A stretch of DNA of 34,789 nucleotides from NCBI GenBank assembly GCA_023459675.1, contig JAEWTC010000014.1, positions 1-34,789 of the forward strand. Direction: 5' to 3'. Of this stretch, positions 23,991 through 31,425 are shown in pieces. The first letter of the stretch is position 1; each line of letters opens with the position of its first letter. The notes below the pieces were generated by a model. The model worked only from the letters and a program-made list of their open reading frames with translations. It searched no databases and was not told the origin of the DNA. The position numbers and the translations under genes are program-made. The stretch comes from Bacillota bacterium. Lineage in GTDB: Bacteria > Bacillota > Clostridia > Christensenellales > Aristaeellaceae.

Positions 23991-24406
23991 CGAACCTGCC
24001 TTGACAGTGTACCGGGGATCCGTGAGGCTGAAACAGGCGCCGCTCTCTTTACGACCAACGCGCCGGAGGAATGCGAAAGGGCGAAGGACGAACAAACAAA
24101 GCCCGGCGTCGAGCTGTTCAACGCCTCCCGGGAGCGGATCGACCGCAGGGAGCGCACACAGGCGCAGAATTTTTAGTTGACCCATGCAGATGCACGCCTA
24201 GCGCTCTCTTGCGCAGTGCCTGCGGCATGCGGGGGAAGGTTTCGTTCTTGCATTCGCCTGCGAAGCCGTTTCCCGCGTCGGCGCGGTTTTGGGAACCATG
24301 GGAAAAAGGACGAAAATAAGGCCGCCGCGCTCGCCGCCTGTGAAGCGGTAACGAACACGGACGGCCGTACCGAGGTGCAAAACTAAATGAATGTGATCCC
24401 TGAGCC
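23991..24406. other. Gene-free stretch with a possible degraded reading frame
   Basis: There is no convincing gene in these 416 bases. On the plus strand one frame stays open from 23922 to 24386 except for a single TAG at 24174. Parts read like protein, for example LFTTNAPEECERAKDEQTK and the final HGKKDENKAAALAACEAVT. It has no ATG or ribosome-binding site at a sensible place, and its beginning overlaps the DUF1858 promoter. It may be a relic or chance. No terminator for the heliorhodopsin gene is obvious at 24380-24406. Confidence 0.35.
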
Positions 24407-25198
24407 TTACGAGGGCTGCATCGCCCCGAACAGCACCAGCCAGGCCAGCAGCGTTTTCGCCACCAGGCTCAGCACGATGTACGCGCGTTCGCCGTACAGG
24501 TAATCCTTCCATTTGCCAACCTTTTTGTACTGCAAAATCATGTTGACCGGGAAGGTGTTGAACATCACGAAATACGTGCCGATAATTGCCCATACAAACC
24601 AGGGAACCAGGTCGAAGTTGCCGGTGCCGAACATATACAAAAGGATGGCTGCCCACGGTGCGATGCCCGCGAACGAGCCCCATACGAACGGGCCCCAGTG
24701 CACCTTGCCGCCTTCGGCGCGGCCGGCGTTCAATTGCTCCATCATCAGGCCGAACAGGTTCATGGTGGCGTTTACGACGAAGATCAGAATGAGCGACGCG
24801 ATGTCGTAAATGCCAAACAGCGTAGAGATCAGCACGATCATGACCGACGAGCTCAGCGCGTACTCAAACCAGCGGAATTTGTTCATCCCGCGGGCAAGGT
24901 CGCGGTTGTAAACGGCGTTGAGGCCGGGCAGGGAGATCAGCGCATGCGCCGCGGCGGACAGCAGCAGGAATACGCCCGTGAGGATGCCAAACGGCAGCTG
25001 GAACAGCGCGCGGCTGGTGGTTTCCAGCGCCTGCGTCTGCGAGTTGTAGGTCAGGTAGAATTGCGTAATCTGCGGGGAGAATTGCGAGATTTTCTGAATA
25101 ACGCCCGTAGCGAGGATGATCATCAGCACGCCCTGCACGAGATGCAGAAAGCCCATGATCATATTGAAGCGGCGCAGCTTCTTGAAAACCAGATCCAT
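24407..25198 (-). CDS. Heliorhodopsin
   Basis: The 263-aa product has seven transmembrane helices and matches the heliorhodopsin family, retinal-binding proteins with inverted topology relative to other rhodopsins. Key residues are in place. K248 in LVAKTLLAW on helix 7 is the retinal Schiff-base lysine. S244 lies four residues before it. E112 in RWFEYALSSS is the counterion. H19 (FLHLVQG) and H85 (AAAHAL) match the two conserved histidines. The N-terminus KKLRRFNMIMG is also typical. Heliorhodopsins are photosensory or enzyme-modulating rather than ion pumps in most reports. AAGGAGGGG precedes ATG 25198. It has its own promoter (25341-25351) and a candidate operator in the leader. No retinal-forming dioxygenase is in the window, so retinal must come from elsewhere. 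Confidence 0.95.
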   Translation of the reverse strand: MDLVFKKLRRFNMIMGFLHLVQGVLMIILATGVIQKISQFSPQITQFYLTYNSQTQALETTSRALFQLPFGILTGVFLLLSAAAHALISLPGLNAVYNRDLARGMNKFRWFEYALSSSVMIVLISTLFGIYDIASLILIFVVNATMNLFGLMMEQLNAGRAEGGKVHWGPFVWGSFAGIAPWAAILLYMFGTGNFDLVPWFVWAIIGTYFVMFNTFPVNMILQYKKVGKWKDYLYGERAYIVLSLVAKTLLAWLVLFGAMQPS

Positions 25199-25256
25199 TC
25201 CAACCCCTCCTTATCATAAGTTACCAAACGATGATTCGTTTTGCGGGATGTTTGAA

Positions 25257-25279
25257 GGTTGTACAGTGATTGTACCGCC
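25257..25279. promoter_or_regulatory. Inverted repeat in the heliorhodopsin leader, candidate operator
   Basis: A perfect palindrome GTACA-GTGAT-TGTAC (25261-25275) extends to an imperfect 9-5-9 repeat (two mismatches). It lies between the predicted promoter and the ribosome-binding site, where a repressor could block transcription. It could also form a weak RNA hairpin. I do not recognise it as a known regulator's site. Confidence 0.45.
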
Positions 25280-25340
25280 GTATGTGCGTTTTGAAACATC
25301 GCAACGTTCAGAACCCGGAGCAGGATTGCCGTCTGATTGT

Positions 25341-25351
25341 GTTATACCATA
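25341..25351 (-). promoter_or_regulatory. Extended -10 promoter of the heliorhodopsin gene
   Basis: TATGGTATAAC on the minus strand differs by one base from the TATGGTATAAT found before rimO, recD2 and the membrane protein gene. The -35 region is weak. It gives a leader of about 135 bases. Confidence 0.6.
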
Positions 25352-25418
25352 AAGATGCGCGCAATGCGGATCGGGCCTGCGCAACGCTTCCCCCGCAGCG
25401 CGGCGGGGCATGGCAAAC

Positions 25419-25445
25419 ACGCCTCCCGTTTACGGTTTCAGGCGT
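25419..25445 (-). terminator. Weak hairpin after the zinc-ribbon gene
   Basis: On the minus strand ACGCCT and AGGCGT pair around an inner CCGT/ACGG stem and are followed by GTTTG. The T-tract is poor, so some read-through into the heliorhodopsin gene is possible. Confidence 0.4.
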
Positions 25446-25461
25446 TCGTTTCTGTTGTGCG

Positions 25462-25698
25462 TTATGCCCGCCACGTATGCCCGCAGGACTGGCATACGGC
25501 CGTGCTCCTGACCTTAGTCACAACCCGCCTGCTGCCAAACAGGGCGATGATCAGGCGGGGGATGGTCAGGAAAATCCAGAGCAGCAGATCAAACAGCCAC
25601 CCAAACAGCAGCCAGTAGAACAAACCGTGGGATTTCGTTTTCGTGATGGATACCGCCTGCACGCTTACCTGGTTGCTACCGCATCGGGGGCAGATCAT
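25462..25698 (-). CDS. Small membrane protein with split zinc ribbon
   Basis: From ATG 25698 the product is 78 aa. It begins MICPRCGSNQ, and a second cysteine pair, CQSCGHTW, sits at the C-terminus; together they form a zinc ribbon. Between them is a long hydrophobic region (about residues 25-52, rich in Trp, Leu and Phe) that could cross the membrane twice as a hairpin, bringing both CxxC pairs to the same side. The function is not known. GAGGAC precedes the ATG; a longer frame to 25848 runs into the tRNA and is rejected. It has its own promoter. It is the upstream same-strand neighbour of the heliorhodopsin gene, 263 bases away. Confidence 0.82.
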   Translation of the reverse strand: MICPRCGSNQVSVQAVSITKTKSHGLFYWLLFGWLFDLLLWIFLTIPRLIIALFGSRRVVTKVRSTAVCQSCGHTWRA

Positions 25699-25728
25699 AG
25701 GGCGTGTCCTCGTTTCCTCGTTTTTTAC

Positions 25729-25757
25729 AGTGTACCAACAGTCGCCAAAAAATACAA
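25729..25757 (-). promoter_or_regulatory. Promoter of the zinc-ribbon gene
   Basis: On the minus strand TTGTAT, a 17-base spacer and TACACT with an extended TGG. The predicted leader is about 25 bases. Confidence 0.65.
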
Positions 25758-25804
25758 GATCCCGCTTTCCCAGTCCAACGCGGCGGCCCGATCGCTGCCG
25801 GCGC

Positions 25805-25836
25805 AAAAAAAACCGCAGGCCATGCGCCCGCGGTTT
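25805..25836 (-). terminator. Terminator of tRNA-Lys
   Basis: On the minus strand an 11-bp stem (AAACCGCGGGC with its partner, one G-T pair) and a five-base loop are followed by a run of T. It starts two bases after the encoded CCA end. Confidence 0.92.
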
Positions 25837-25837
25837 G

Positions 25838-25913
25838 TGGTGATCCATCGCAGACTCGAACTGCGGACACCCTGATTAAAAGTCAGGTGCTCTGCCAACT
25901 GAGCTAATGGATC
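25838..25913 (-). tRNA. tRNA-Lys (anticodon TTT)
   Basis: The 76-nt cloverleaf is complete. The acceptor stem is GATCCAT/ATGGATC with discriminator A. The D arm is GCTC/GAGC, and the anticodon stem is CCTGA/TCAGG with loop CTTTTAA, so the anticodon TTT lies at 25878-25880. The T arm is CGCAG/CTGCG with loop TTCGAGT. The 3' CCA is encoded (25838-25840). It is a single-tRNA transcription unit with a consensus promoter and terminator. Confidence 0.98.
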
Positions 25914-25937
25914 AATCGCTGATAAACAGCAAAATGT

Positions 25938-25966
25938 ATTATACTGTCACATAGAGGTTTTGTCAA
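25938..25966 (-). promoter_or_regulatory. Consensus promoter of tRNA-Lys
   Basis: On the minus strand a perfect TTGACA, a 17-base spacer and a perfect TATAAT, as expected for a stable RNA gene. Confidence 0.93.
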
Positions 25967-26052
25967 TCACAGGTTGTGGCGGAATTCGTTTCCTTCGGGC
26001 GGGCGCCGCGGAAAATACAGGCAGGCGCAGGCGCGGGGCAGTGTATCCGAAA

Positions 26053-26081
26053 TTGCTTTTTCACGGGAATTTTGTTATGAT
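26053..26081 (+). promoter_or_regulatory. Promoter of the degV-family gene
   Basis: TTGCTT (26053-26058), a 17-base spacer and TATGAT (26076-26081), about 44 bases before ATG 26125. Confidence 0.65.
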
Positions 26082-26124
26082 GATAGTTACCCGCGCAATC
26101 ACCATTGAGGAGGCTATACACACA

Positions 26125-27012
26125 ATGAGCAATTATATTCTCAGTTGTTGCTCCACCGCCGATTTAAGCCAGAAAGAATTTGACGCAAGGAATATCCAAT
26201 ATATCTGCTTTCATTATTCGCTGGACGGCGTACAGATGAGCGACGATCTCGGCAAAACCATGCCGCTGGATCAATTTTACGAACGCATGAGCAAGGGCGC
26301 GGAGACCAGCACTTCGCAGGTCAATGCCGACGAGTACGAAGCCTTTTGGGAACCGTTCTTAAAGGATGGCAAGGACGTGCTCCACGTTACGCTGTCCTCG
26401 GGCATCTCCGGCTCCTACAATTCCGCGATCATCGCCCGCGATGCCATGAAGGACAAGTATCCCGGCCGCGTCATCCGCGTGGTGGACAGCCTTGCCGCGT
26501 CGTCTGGCTACGGGCTGCTGATGGACAAGCTGGCGGACCTGCGCGACGAAGGCAAAACGCTTGCCGAGGTGGCGGATTGGGCGGAAACGCACAAGCTGGA
26601 GATGCACCACTGGTTTTTCTCTACCGACCTCACCTTTTTCATCAAGGGCGGCAGGGTTTCCAAGACCGCCGGTTTCGTGGGCACGCTTTTGAAAATCTGC
26701 CCGCTGTTAAACGTCGATCACAACGGAAAGCTGGTGGCGCGCGCCAAGGTGCGCTCCAAGTACAAGGTGATCAAGGAAATCGTGAACCGCATGGTGGATA
26801 ACGCCGAGGGCGGGATGAACTACGGCGATAAATGTTACCTGTCCCACTCCTATTGCCTGGCGGACGCGCAGGCGGTTGCGGAGCTTGTGAAGGCGAGCTT
26901 TGTCAAGCTCAAGGGGGAGCCGGTCATTCACGATATCGGCACCACCATCGGCAGCCATACCGGCCCGGGCACGGTGGCCCTGTTCTTCTGGGGCAAGAAG
27001 CGGGTGGATTAA
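26125..27012 (+). CDS. DegV-family fatty-acid-binding protein
   Basis: The product is 295 aa. DegV/FakB proteins hold a fatty acid for phosphorylation by FakA. The family blocks are TSTSQVNADEYEAFW, VTLSSGISGSYNSA (the fatty-acid-headgroup loop), RVVDSLAASSGYGLL and FFIKGGRVSKTAGFVGTLLKICPLL. AAGVREEIE-type variation is absent and the length is normal, about 280-295 aa. Which fatty acid it binds cannot be read. ATG 26125 follows GAGGAGG; the longer upstream frame covers the promoter and is rejected. fakA is not in the window. The GH2 gene begins 53 bases later with no clear terminator between, so read-through is possible. Confidence 0.92.
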   Translation: MSNYILSCCSTADLSQKEFDARNIQYICFHYSLDGVQMSDDLGKTMPLDQFYERMSKGAETSTSQVNADEYEAFWEPFLKDGKDVLHVTLSSGISGSYNSAIIARDAMKDKYPGRVIRVVDSLAASSGYGLLMDKLADLRDEGKTLAEVADWAETHKLEMHHWFFSTDLTFFIKGGRVSKTAGFVGTLLKICPLLNVDHNGKLVARAKVRSKYKVIKEIVNRMVDNAEGGMNYGDKCYLSHSYCLADAQAVAELVKASFVKLKGEPVIHDIGTTIGSHTGPGTVALFFWGKKRVD

Positions 27013-27065
27013 CCGGCGCCCGATCCCCATATCCGGCGCCAACTCTATGTTCGAGGTCTTGGCCG

Positions 27066-30000
27066 ATGCAAACCGCATACGAAAACGGACAACGCATACC
27101 GCTTAACGACGGATGGCTGTTCACCAAAGAATCTCCGCAGGTCTTTGCGCCTGTGGAGATTCCGCATGATTGGCTGATTGCGGACACGGAAAACCTGTAC
27201 GAAAGCGGCGTCGGGCTGTACCGCCGTTCGCTGGACGCGTCCTTTCTCAAACCCGGCCAGCGGCTATATCTGTGTTTCGACGGCGTGTATATGGACAGCG
27301 CCGTTTTTATCAACGGCGTGCAGGTGTTCGAATGGAAAAACGGCTGCACCGCGTTCTCGTTCGATATTGCCGACGCCGTTACCCCGGACGCCGCCAATGA
27401 AATTCTGGTGCGCGTGAATTACCAGGCCCCAAACGCCCGCTGGTACACCGGCGCCGGGATCTACCGGGACGTATTTCTTCTGGTGAAAAACGCCTGCCAT
27501 ATCGTGCCGGGCGGCGTCTATGTTTCCACCCGGCTGGAAGACGGCCGGTGGCGCTACGCGGCACAGGCCGAGGTGCAAACGCAGGGCATGGCCTATGATA
27601 TCCGCCATGCGCTTGCGGAGCCGGACGAGGAAATCATCCCCTGGGAACCCGGTAATCCCAAGCTTTATACGCTTTGTACGGAGCTGATTGTCGGCGGGGA
27701 GGTGACCGATGCCGTCGTCACCCGCTTTGGGTTCCGCGCGCCAAGCTTCACCACGGACCAGGGCTTTTTCCTCAACGGAAAGCCCCTGAAACTCAAGGGC
27801 GTGTGCCTGCATGGCGATCTGGGCGGCCTGGGCGGCGCGGTGAACCGCGACGCGCTGCGCCGGCAGCTGACCTTGATGATGCGTATGGGGGCGAACGCCG
27901 TGCGTACTGCGCACAACCCGCCCGCCGAATGTCTGATGGAGCTGGCGGACGAGCTGGGGCTTTTGGTGATGTCCGAAATTTCGGACGTCTGGCGCGAGCC
28001 GAAAACGGCGTTCGACTACGCCCGTTTTTTTGACGCGTGGATCGAGCGCGACGTTGCCGCCTGGGTGCGGCGCGACCGCAACCACCCGTCGCTTATCCTG
28101 TGGAGCGTCGGCAACGAAATCCACGACACGCACCACGACGCGGCCGAAGGCGCGCGAACGCTTCGCTTTTTGATGGAGCTTGTCAAAACGCACGATCCCA
28201 ACGGCAACGCGGCCGTCACCTTCTGCTCCAACTACCTGTGGTGGGAGAACACTGAGCGCTGCGCGGACGTGATCAAGCTCGTGGGCTACAACTATGCCGA
28301 AACGCTGTATGAAGAGCATCACCGCGCGCATCCCGACTGGGTTATTTTCGGGGGCGAAACCGCGTCCAGCGTGCAGAGCCGCGGTATATACCACTTCCCG
28401 CTTTCCCAGCCGCTGCTGTCCGACGACGATTTGCAGTGCTCCGCGCTTGGCAACAGCGGCACCAGCTGGGGCACTAAGGATTTGGAAGCGATGATCGTAA
28501 ACGATCTGCGCACGCCCTATTCCCTCGGCCAGTTTGTGTGGACCGGGCAGGATTACCTGGGCGAGCCGACGCCCTATCAAACGAAGAACGCCTATTTCGG
28601 GCACACGGATACCGCGGGTTTTCCCAAGGATACGTATTTTCTGCTGCAGGCCGGGTGGCTTCCGTTTGAAAAGCAGCCGGTGCTGCACTTGTTTCCGTAC
28701 TGGGATTTTTCCCCCGGCCAACCCATCGACGTGCGGGTTTGCACCAACGCCGCGGCCGTGGAGCTGTTCTTAAACGGCGAAAGCCTGGGCAAGCGCCAAA
28801 TGGAAGGGCGGCTGCTTTCCGACTGGCAGGTGGCGTACCGCCCCGGGGTTTTGGAGGCCGTCGCCTATGACGGGCAGGGCAGACCGGCGCTTACCGCGCG
28901 GCGGCGCTCGTTTGGCGACGCGGCTGCGCTTGCGGTTACAGACGAGGTTTATGGCGCGCTGCATTTTTATACTATCCGCGCGCTGGACGCGGAGGGCAAT
29001 CCCGTGGAAAACGCCAACAACCGGGTGCGCGTTCTGGTAAAGGGCGGCAGGCTGCTGGCGCTGGACAACGGGGATTCCACCGATTACGAACCCTATCAGG
29101 GGGTCGATCACAGGCGCCTGTTTTCCGGTATGCTGCTGGCAATCGTCCGGGCGGAGGCGGGGGAAACGCCGACGGTAAACGCGTCGTTTTGCGCGGAGGA
29201 CGTTCCCGTTCGCAAAGCGGAGCTGACCCGGGCGGGCGATACTGTGCAGGCGACGCTGTTCCCCGACAACGCCACTTATACCGATCTCCTTTGGCGCGTC
29301 ACGGACGCGATGGGGATCGACAGCCCTATCGCCTCCCTTTCCGTACTGCCGGACGGCCTGCACGCCGTTCTGACCGAAAAAGGCGACGGCGTATGCTACG
29401 TTCGCTGCTCTCCCAAAAACGGGCGGGAGCACCCGGTGTTTCTATCCACGCTGTGCGTGGAAATCCGCGGGCGCGGGCAGGTGAACCTCAACCCCTATAC
29501 GTTCGTCGCCGGCGGGCTTTGCAACGCGAGCAACCGGCCTTTGGACAACGGCATCGAGCGCGGCGTGGCAACGCTGCAGGCGGGGGAGAGCCACGTGGGC
29601 TTCCGCAATCTCGATTTCGGCGACTTCGGTTCGGACCTGCTGAAACTGCCGTTGTTCGTAATGGAAAACGAGCCCGTGCCCTTCGAGGTATGGGAGGGCA
29701 TGCCGCTGGAGGGCGGCGTGAAGCTTGCGGATCTGACCTATGATCTGGGCTCGGTCTGGGGCGTATACCAGACCGCCGCCTACCGCCTGCCCAAGCGCCT
29801 CAAGGGCGTCTGCACGCTGTGCTTCGTGTTCCGCAAAAAACTGCACATCCGCGGGTTTCGGTTTGAGAAGCTGGAGAAAGCTTATCAAACCCTGTATGCC
29901 GCGGAGTGCGACCGTCTGTACGGCGATCAGTACCGGATCAACGCCGGCGCGGTGGAACGCATCGGCAACAACGTGACTCTGGAGTTCAACAAAATGGATT

Positions 30001-30248
30001 TCGGAGCCGGCGGCACGGACAGGCTGCAGCTGTGCTGGCGCACGGCGCTGCTGAAAAATTCCGTGCAGATTGTGTTTGCCGACAGGCAGCAAACGCGCCG
30101 CGTGATGCTGGAAGTCCCTGCGGCGCAGGGCTATATGGAGCGAGATTTCCCCCTGGGCGTCCGGGTGACGGGGTTGCAGAACGTAACGCTGATCTTCCTG
30201 CCCGGATGCTCGCTGGACCTTATGCGGCTTCGTTTTTTGCCTGCTTGA
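27066..30248 (+). CDS. Glycoside hydrolase family 2 protein (beta-galactosidase/glucuronidase type)
   Basis: The product is 1060 aa with no signal peptide, so it is cytoplasmic. A sugar-binding jelly-roll (about 10-145), a shortened Ig-like domain (about 155-235) and a TIM barrel (about 245-530) carry the catalytic pair: E351 in LWSVGNEIHDT (acid/base) and E431 in GGETASS (nucleophile). A DUF4982-like domain follows (about 555-620), and a long C-terminal module (about 810-1060) looks like carbohydrate-binding beta-sandwiches. Substrate may be a beta-galactoside or beta-glucuronide; sequence alone does not decide. ATG 27066 follows GAGGT. It is upstream of, and probably functionally linked to, the two ABC permeases and binding protein, which would import its substrate. 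Confidence 0.93.
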   Translation: MQTAYENGQRIPLNDGWLFTKESPQVFAPVEIPHDWLIADTENLYESGVGLYRRSLDASFLKPGQRLYLCFDGVYMDSAVFINGVQVFEWKNGCTAFSFDIADAVTPDAANEILVRVNYQAPNARWYTGAGIYRDVFLLVKNACHIVPGGVYVSTRLEDGRWRYAAQAEVQTQGMAYDIRHALAEPDEEIIPWEPGNPKLYTLCTELIVGGEVTDAVVTRFGFRAPSFTTDQGFFLNGKPLKLKGVCLHGDLGGLGGAVNRDALRRQLTLMMRMGANAVRTAHNPPAECLMELADELGLLVMSEISDVWREPKTAFDYARFFDAWIERDVAAWVRRDRNHPSLILWSVGNEIHDTHHDAAEGARTLRFLMELVKTHDPNGNAAVTFCSNYLWWENTERCADVIKLVGYNYAETLYEEHHRAHPDWVIFGGETASSVQSRGIYHFPLSQPLLSDDDLQCSALGNSGTSWGTKDLEAMIVNDLRTPYSLGQFVWTGQDYLGEPTPYQTKNAYFGHTDTAGFPKDTYFLLQAGWLPFEKQPVLHLFPYWDFSPGQPIDVRVCTNAAAVELFLNGESLGKRQMEGRLLSDWQVAYRPGVLEAVAYDGQGRPALTARRRSFGDAAALAVTDEVYGALHFYTIRALDAEGNPVENANNRVRVLVKGGRLLALDNGDSTDYEPYQGVDHRRLFSGMLLAIVRAEAGETPTVNASFCAEDVPVRKAELTRAGDTVQATLFPDNATYTDLLWRVTDAMGIDSPIASLSVLPDGLHAVLTEKGDGVCYVRCSPKNGREHPVFLSTLCVEIRGRGQVNLNPYTFVAGGLCNASNRPLDNGIERGVATLQAGESHVGFRNLDFGDFGSDLLKLPLFVMENEPVPFEVWEGMPLEGGVKLADLTYDLGSVWGVYQTAAYRLPKRLKGVCTLCFVFRKKLHIRGFRFEKLEKAYQTLYAAECDRLYGDQYRINAGAVERIGNNVTLEFNKMDFGAGGTDRLQLCWRTALLKNSVQIVFADRQQTRRVMLEVPAAQGYMERDFPLGVRVTGLQNVTLIFLPGCSLDLMRLRFLPA

Positions 30249-30295
30249 AGTGGTATTTCGAACGCTCTGGACCTTCGTAAAGTTGCGTAAAGGTA

Positions 30296-30325
30296 TTGAC
30301 AAGCCTACTTTGTGTAACCTATACT
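30296..30325 (+). promoter_or_regulatory. Promoter of the sugar ABC transporter genes
   Basis: A perfect TTGACA (30296-30301), an 18-base spacer and TATACT (30320-30325). A leader of about 130 bases precedes ATG 30460. No catabolite-response element was identified with confidence. Confidence 0.8.
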
Positions 30326-30459
30326 GAAGATAGAAAATGAGTGAAAGTCCTTTCGTAGGTTCCATTTACATCGCGTGTGATATACTAATATGTCAGTTTG
30401 TACGGTGCTTGGCGAAAGCATTTTCGATACCTTCAATGCACAGCAAAGCGAGGATCAGA

Positions 30460-31410
30460 ATGACGGCTGAAACACAGGCGCTCCGAATGAAAAAACGCTA
30501 TGAGACCCGGATGCATTTCAAGCGGTACTGGACATTGTACGCAATGCTCCTGCTCCCGATCACGTATTTCCTTATTTTCAAGTACATTCCCATGACCTAT
30601 ATTCAGATCGCGTTTAAAAAATTCTCCATCACCAAATCGCCCTGGGAAATGGCCTGGGCAAAGAACAACGGGTTTGAGCATTTCATCAAGGCGTTTGCAA
30701 ACCGCGACTTTCTCTATGCCCTGCGCAATACCATAACGCTTAACTTTCTGGATCTGCTGCTGGGCTTCCCCGCGCCCATCCTTCTGGCGATCATCTTAAA
30801 CGAGCTGCGGTTCAAGCGCTTTAAGCGCTTCACGCAGACGGTCGCCTATATGCCGCACTTTCTGTCCTGGGTCATCATTTCCGGGCTTGCGCTGCAGTTG
30901 TTCTCCACGCAATCGGGCCTGGCGAACATCGTTTTGAAAAACATGGGGCTGGAGGCAGTTCCGTTTCTGGAAAACTCCGCGCACTGGGTGATCACCTACG
31001 TATTCCTGGGCATCTGGCAGAGCGTCGGCTGGAACACCATTATCTATCTGGCGGCGCTGACGGGTATCAACCCGGAGCTTTACGAGGCCGCCGCCGTGGA
31101 CGGCGCAAGCCGCCTGCGGAAAATTTGGCACGTGACGCTGCCGGGGCTTCGCTCCACGATCGTGATCCTCTTAATTCTGGCGCTGGGCCGCATCCTCGGC
31201 AGCGATTTCGACCGGCCCTACGCCCTGTCGAACACGCTGGTCACCAGCGTGTCCAACGTTCTGTCGGTGTTTGTGTACGATTATGGCATTCAAGGCCAGC
31301 AGTTTTCGCTGGCAACGGCCGTCGGTTTTTTCCAGTCGGTCATCTGCGTGATCTTCCTTATGGGCGCAAACGCGATCGCCAACCGGTTTGGCGAGCGCGG
31401 ACTTTGGTAA
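30460..31410 (+). CDS. Sugar ABC transporter permease, LplB family
   Basis: The product is 316 aa with about six membrane helices. The permease EAA loop is present as EAAAVDGASRLRKIWHVTLP. The N-terminal YWTLYAMLLLPITYFLIFKY and KFSITKSPW segments are typical of the LplB/YteP permeases that serve oligosaccharide uptake. ATG 30460 has GCGAGGA upstream; the longer frame from 30337 has no ribosome-binding site and puts an odd peptide in front. It pairs with the permease at 31426 to form the membrane channel. No ATPase gene is present, so a shared MsmK-like ATPase encoded elsewhere is expected. Confidence 0.94.
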   Translation: MTAETQALRMKKRYETRMHFKRYWTLYAMLLLPITYFLIFKYIPMTYIQIAFKKFSITKSPWEMAWAKNNGFEHFIKAFANRDFLYALRNTITLNFLDLLLGFPAPILLAIILNELRFKRFKRFTQTVAYMPHFLSWVIISGLALQLFSTQSGLANIVLKNMGLEAVPFLENSAHWVITYVFLGIWQSVGWNTIIYLAALTGINPELYEAAAVDGASRLRKIWHVTLPGLRSTIVILLILALGRILGSDFDRPYALSNTLVTSVSNVLSVFVYDYGIQGQQFSLATAVGFFQSVICVIFLMGANAIANRFGERGLW

Positions 31411-31425
31411 GGGAGGAAGCGCGCG

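Noticed and set aside
24174..24176. Stop-codon recoding at the TAG
   Set aside because: There is no recognised gene around it and no recoding signal; decay or chance is simpler.
23907..24185. Minus-strand frame of 92 codons upstream of the DUF1858 gene
   Set aside because: It spans the TTGACA/TAAGAT promoter, has no ribosome-binding site and overlaps the DUF1858 start.
25214..25420. Minus-strand frame of 68 codons in the heliorhodopsin leader
   Set aside because: It begins upstream of the promoter, has no ribosome-binding site and its composition is not protein-like.
27013..27065. Terminator between degV and the GH2 gene
   Set aside because: CCGGCGCC occurs twice, but mainly as a direct repeat without a T-run, so no terminator is called.
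27264..28721. Minus-strand frame of 485 codons
   Set aside because: Antisense to the GH2 catalytic domain; a by-product of high GC content.
30365..30385. Second promoter before the permease gene (TTTACA and TATACT)
   Set aside because: The spacer is only ten bases; the promoter at 30296-30325 is better.
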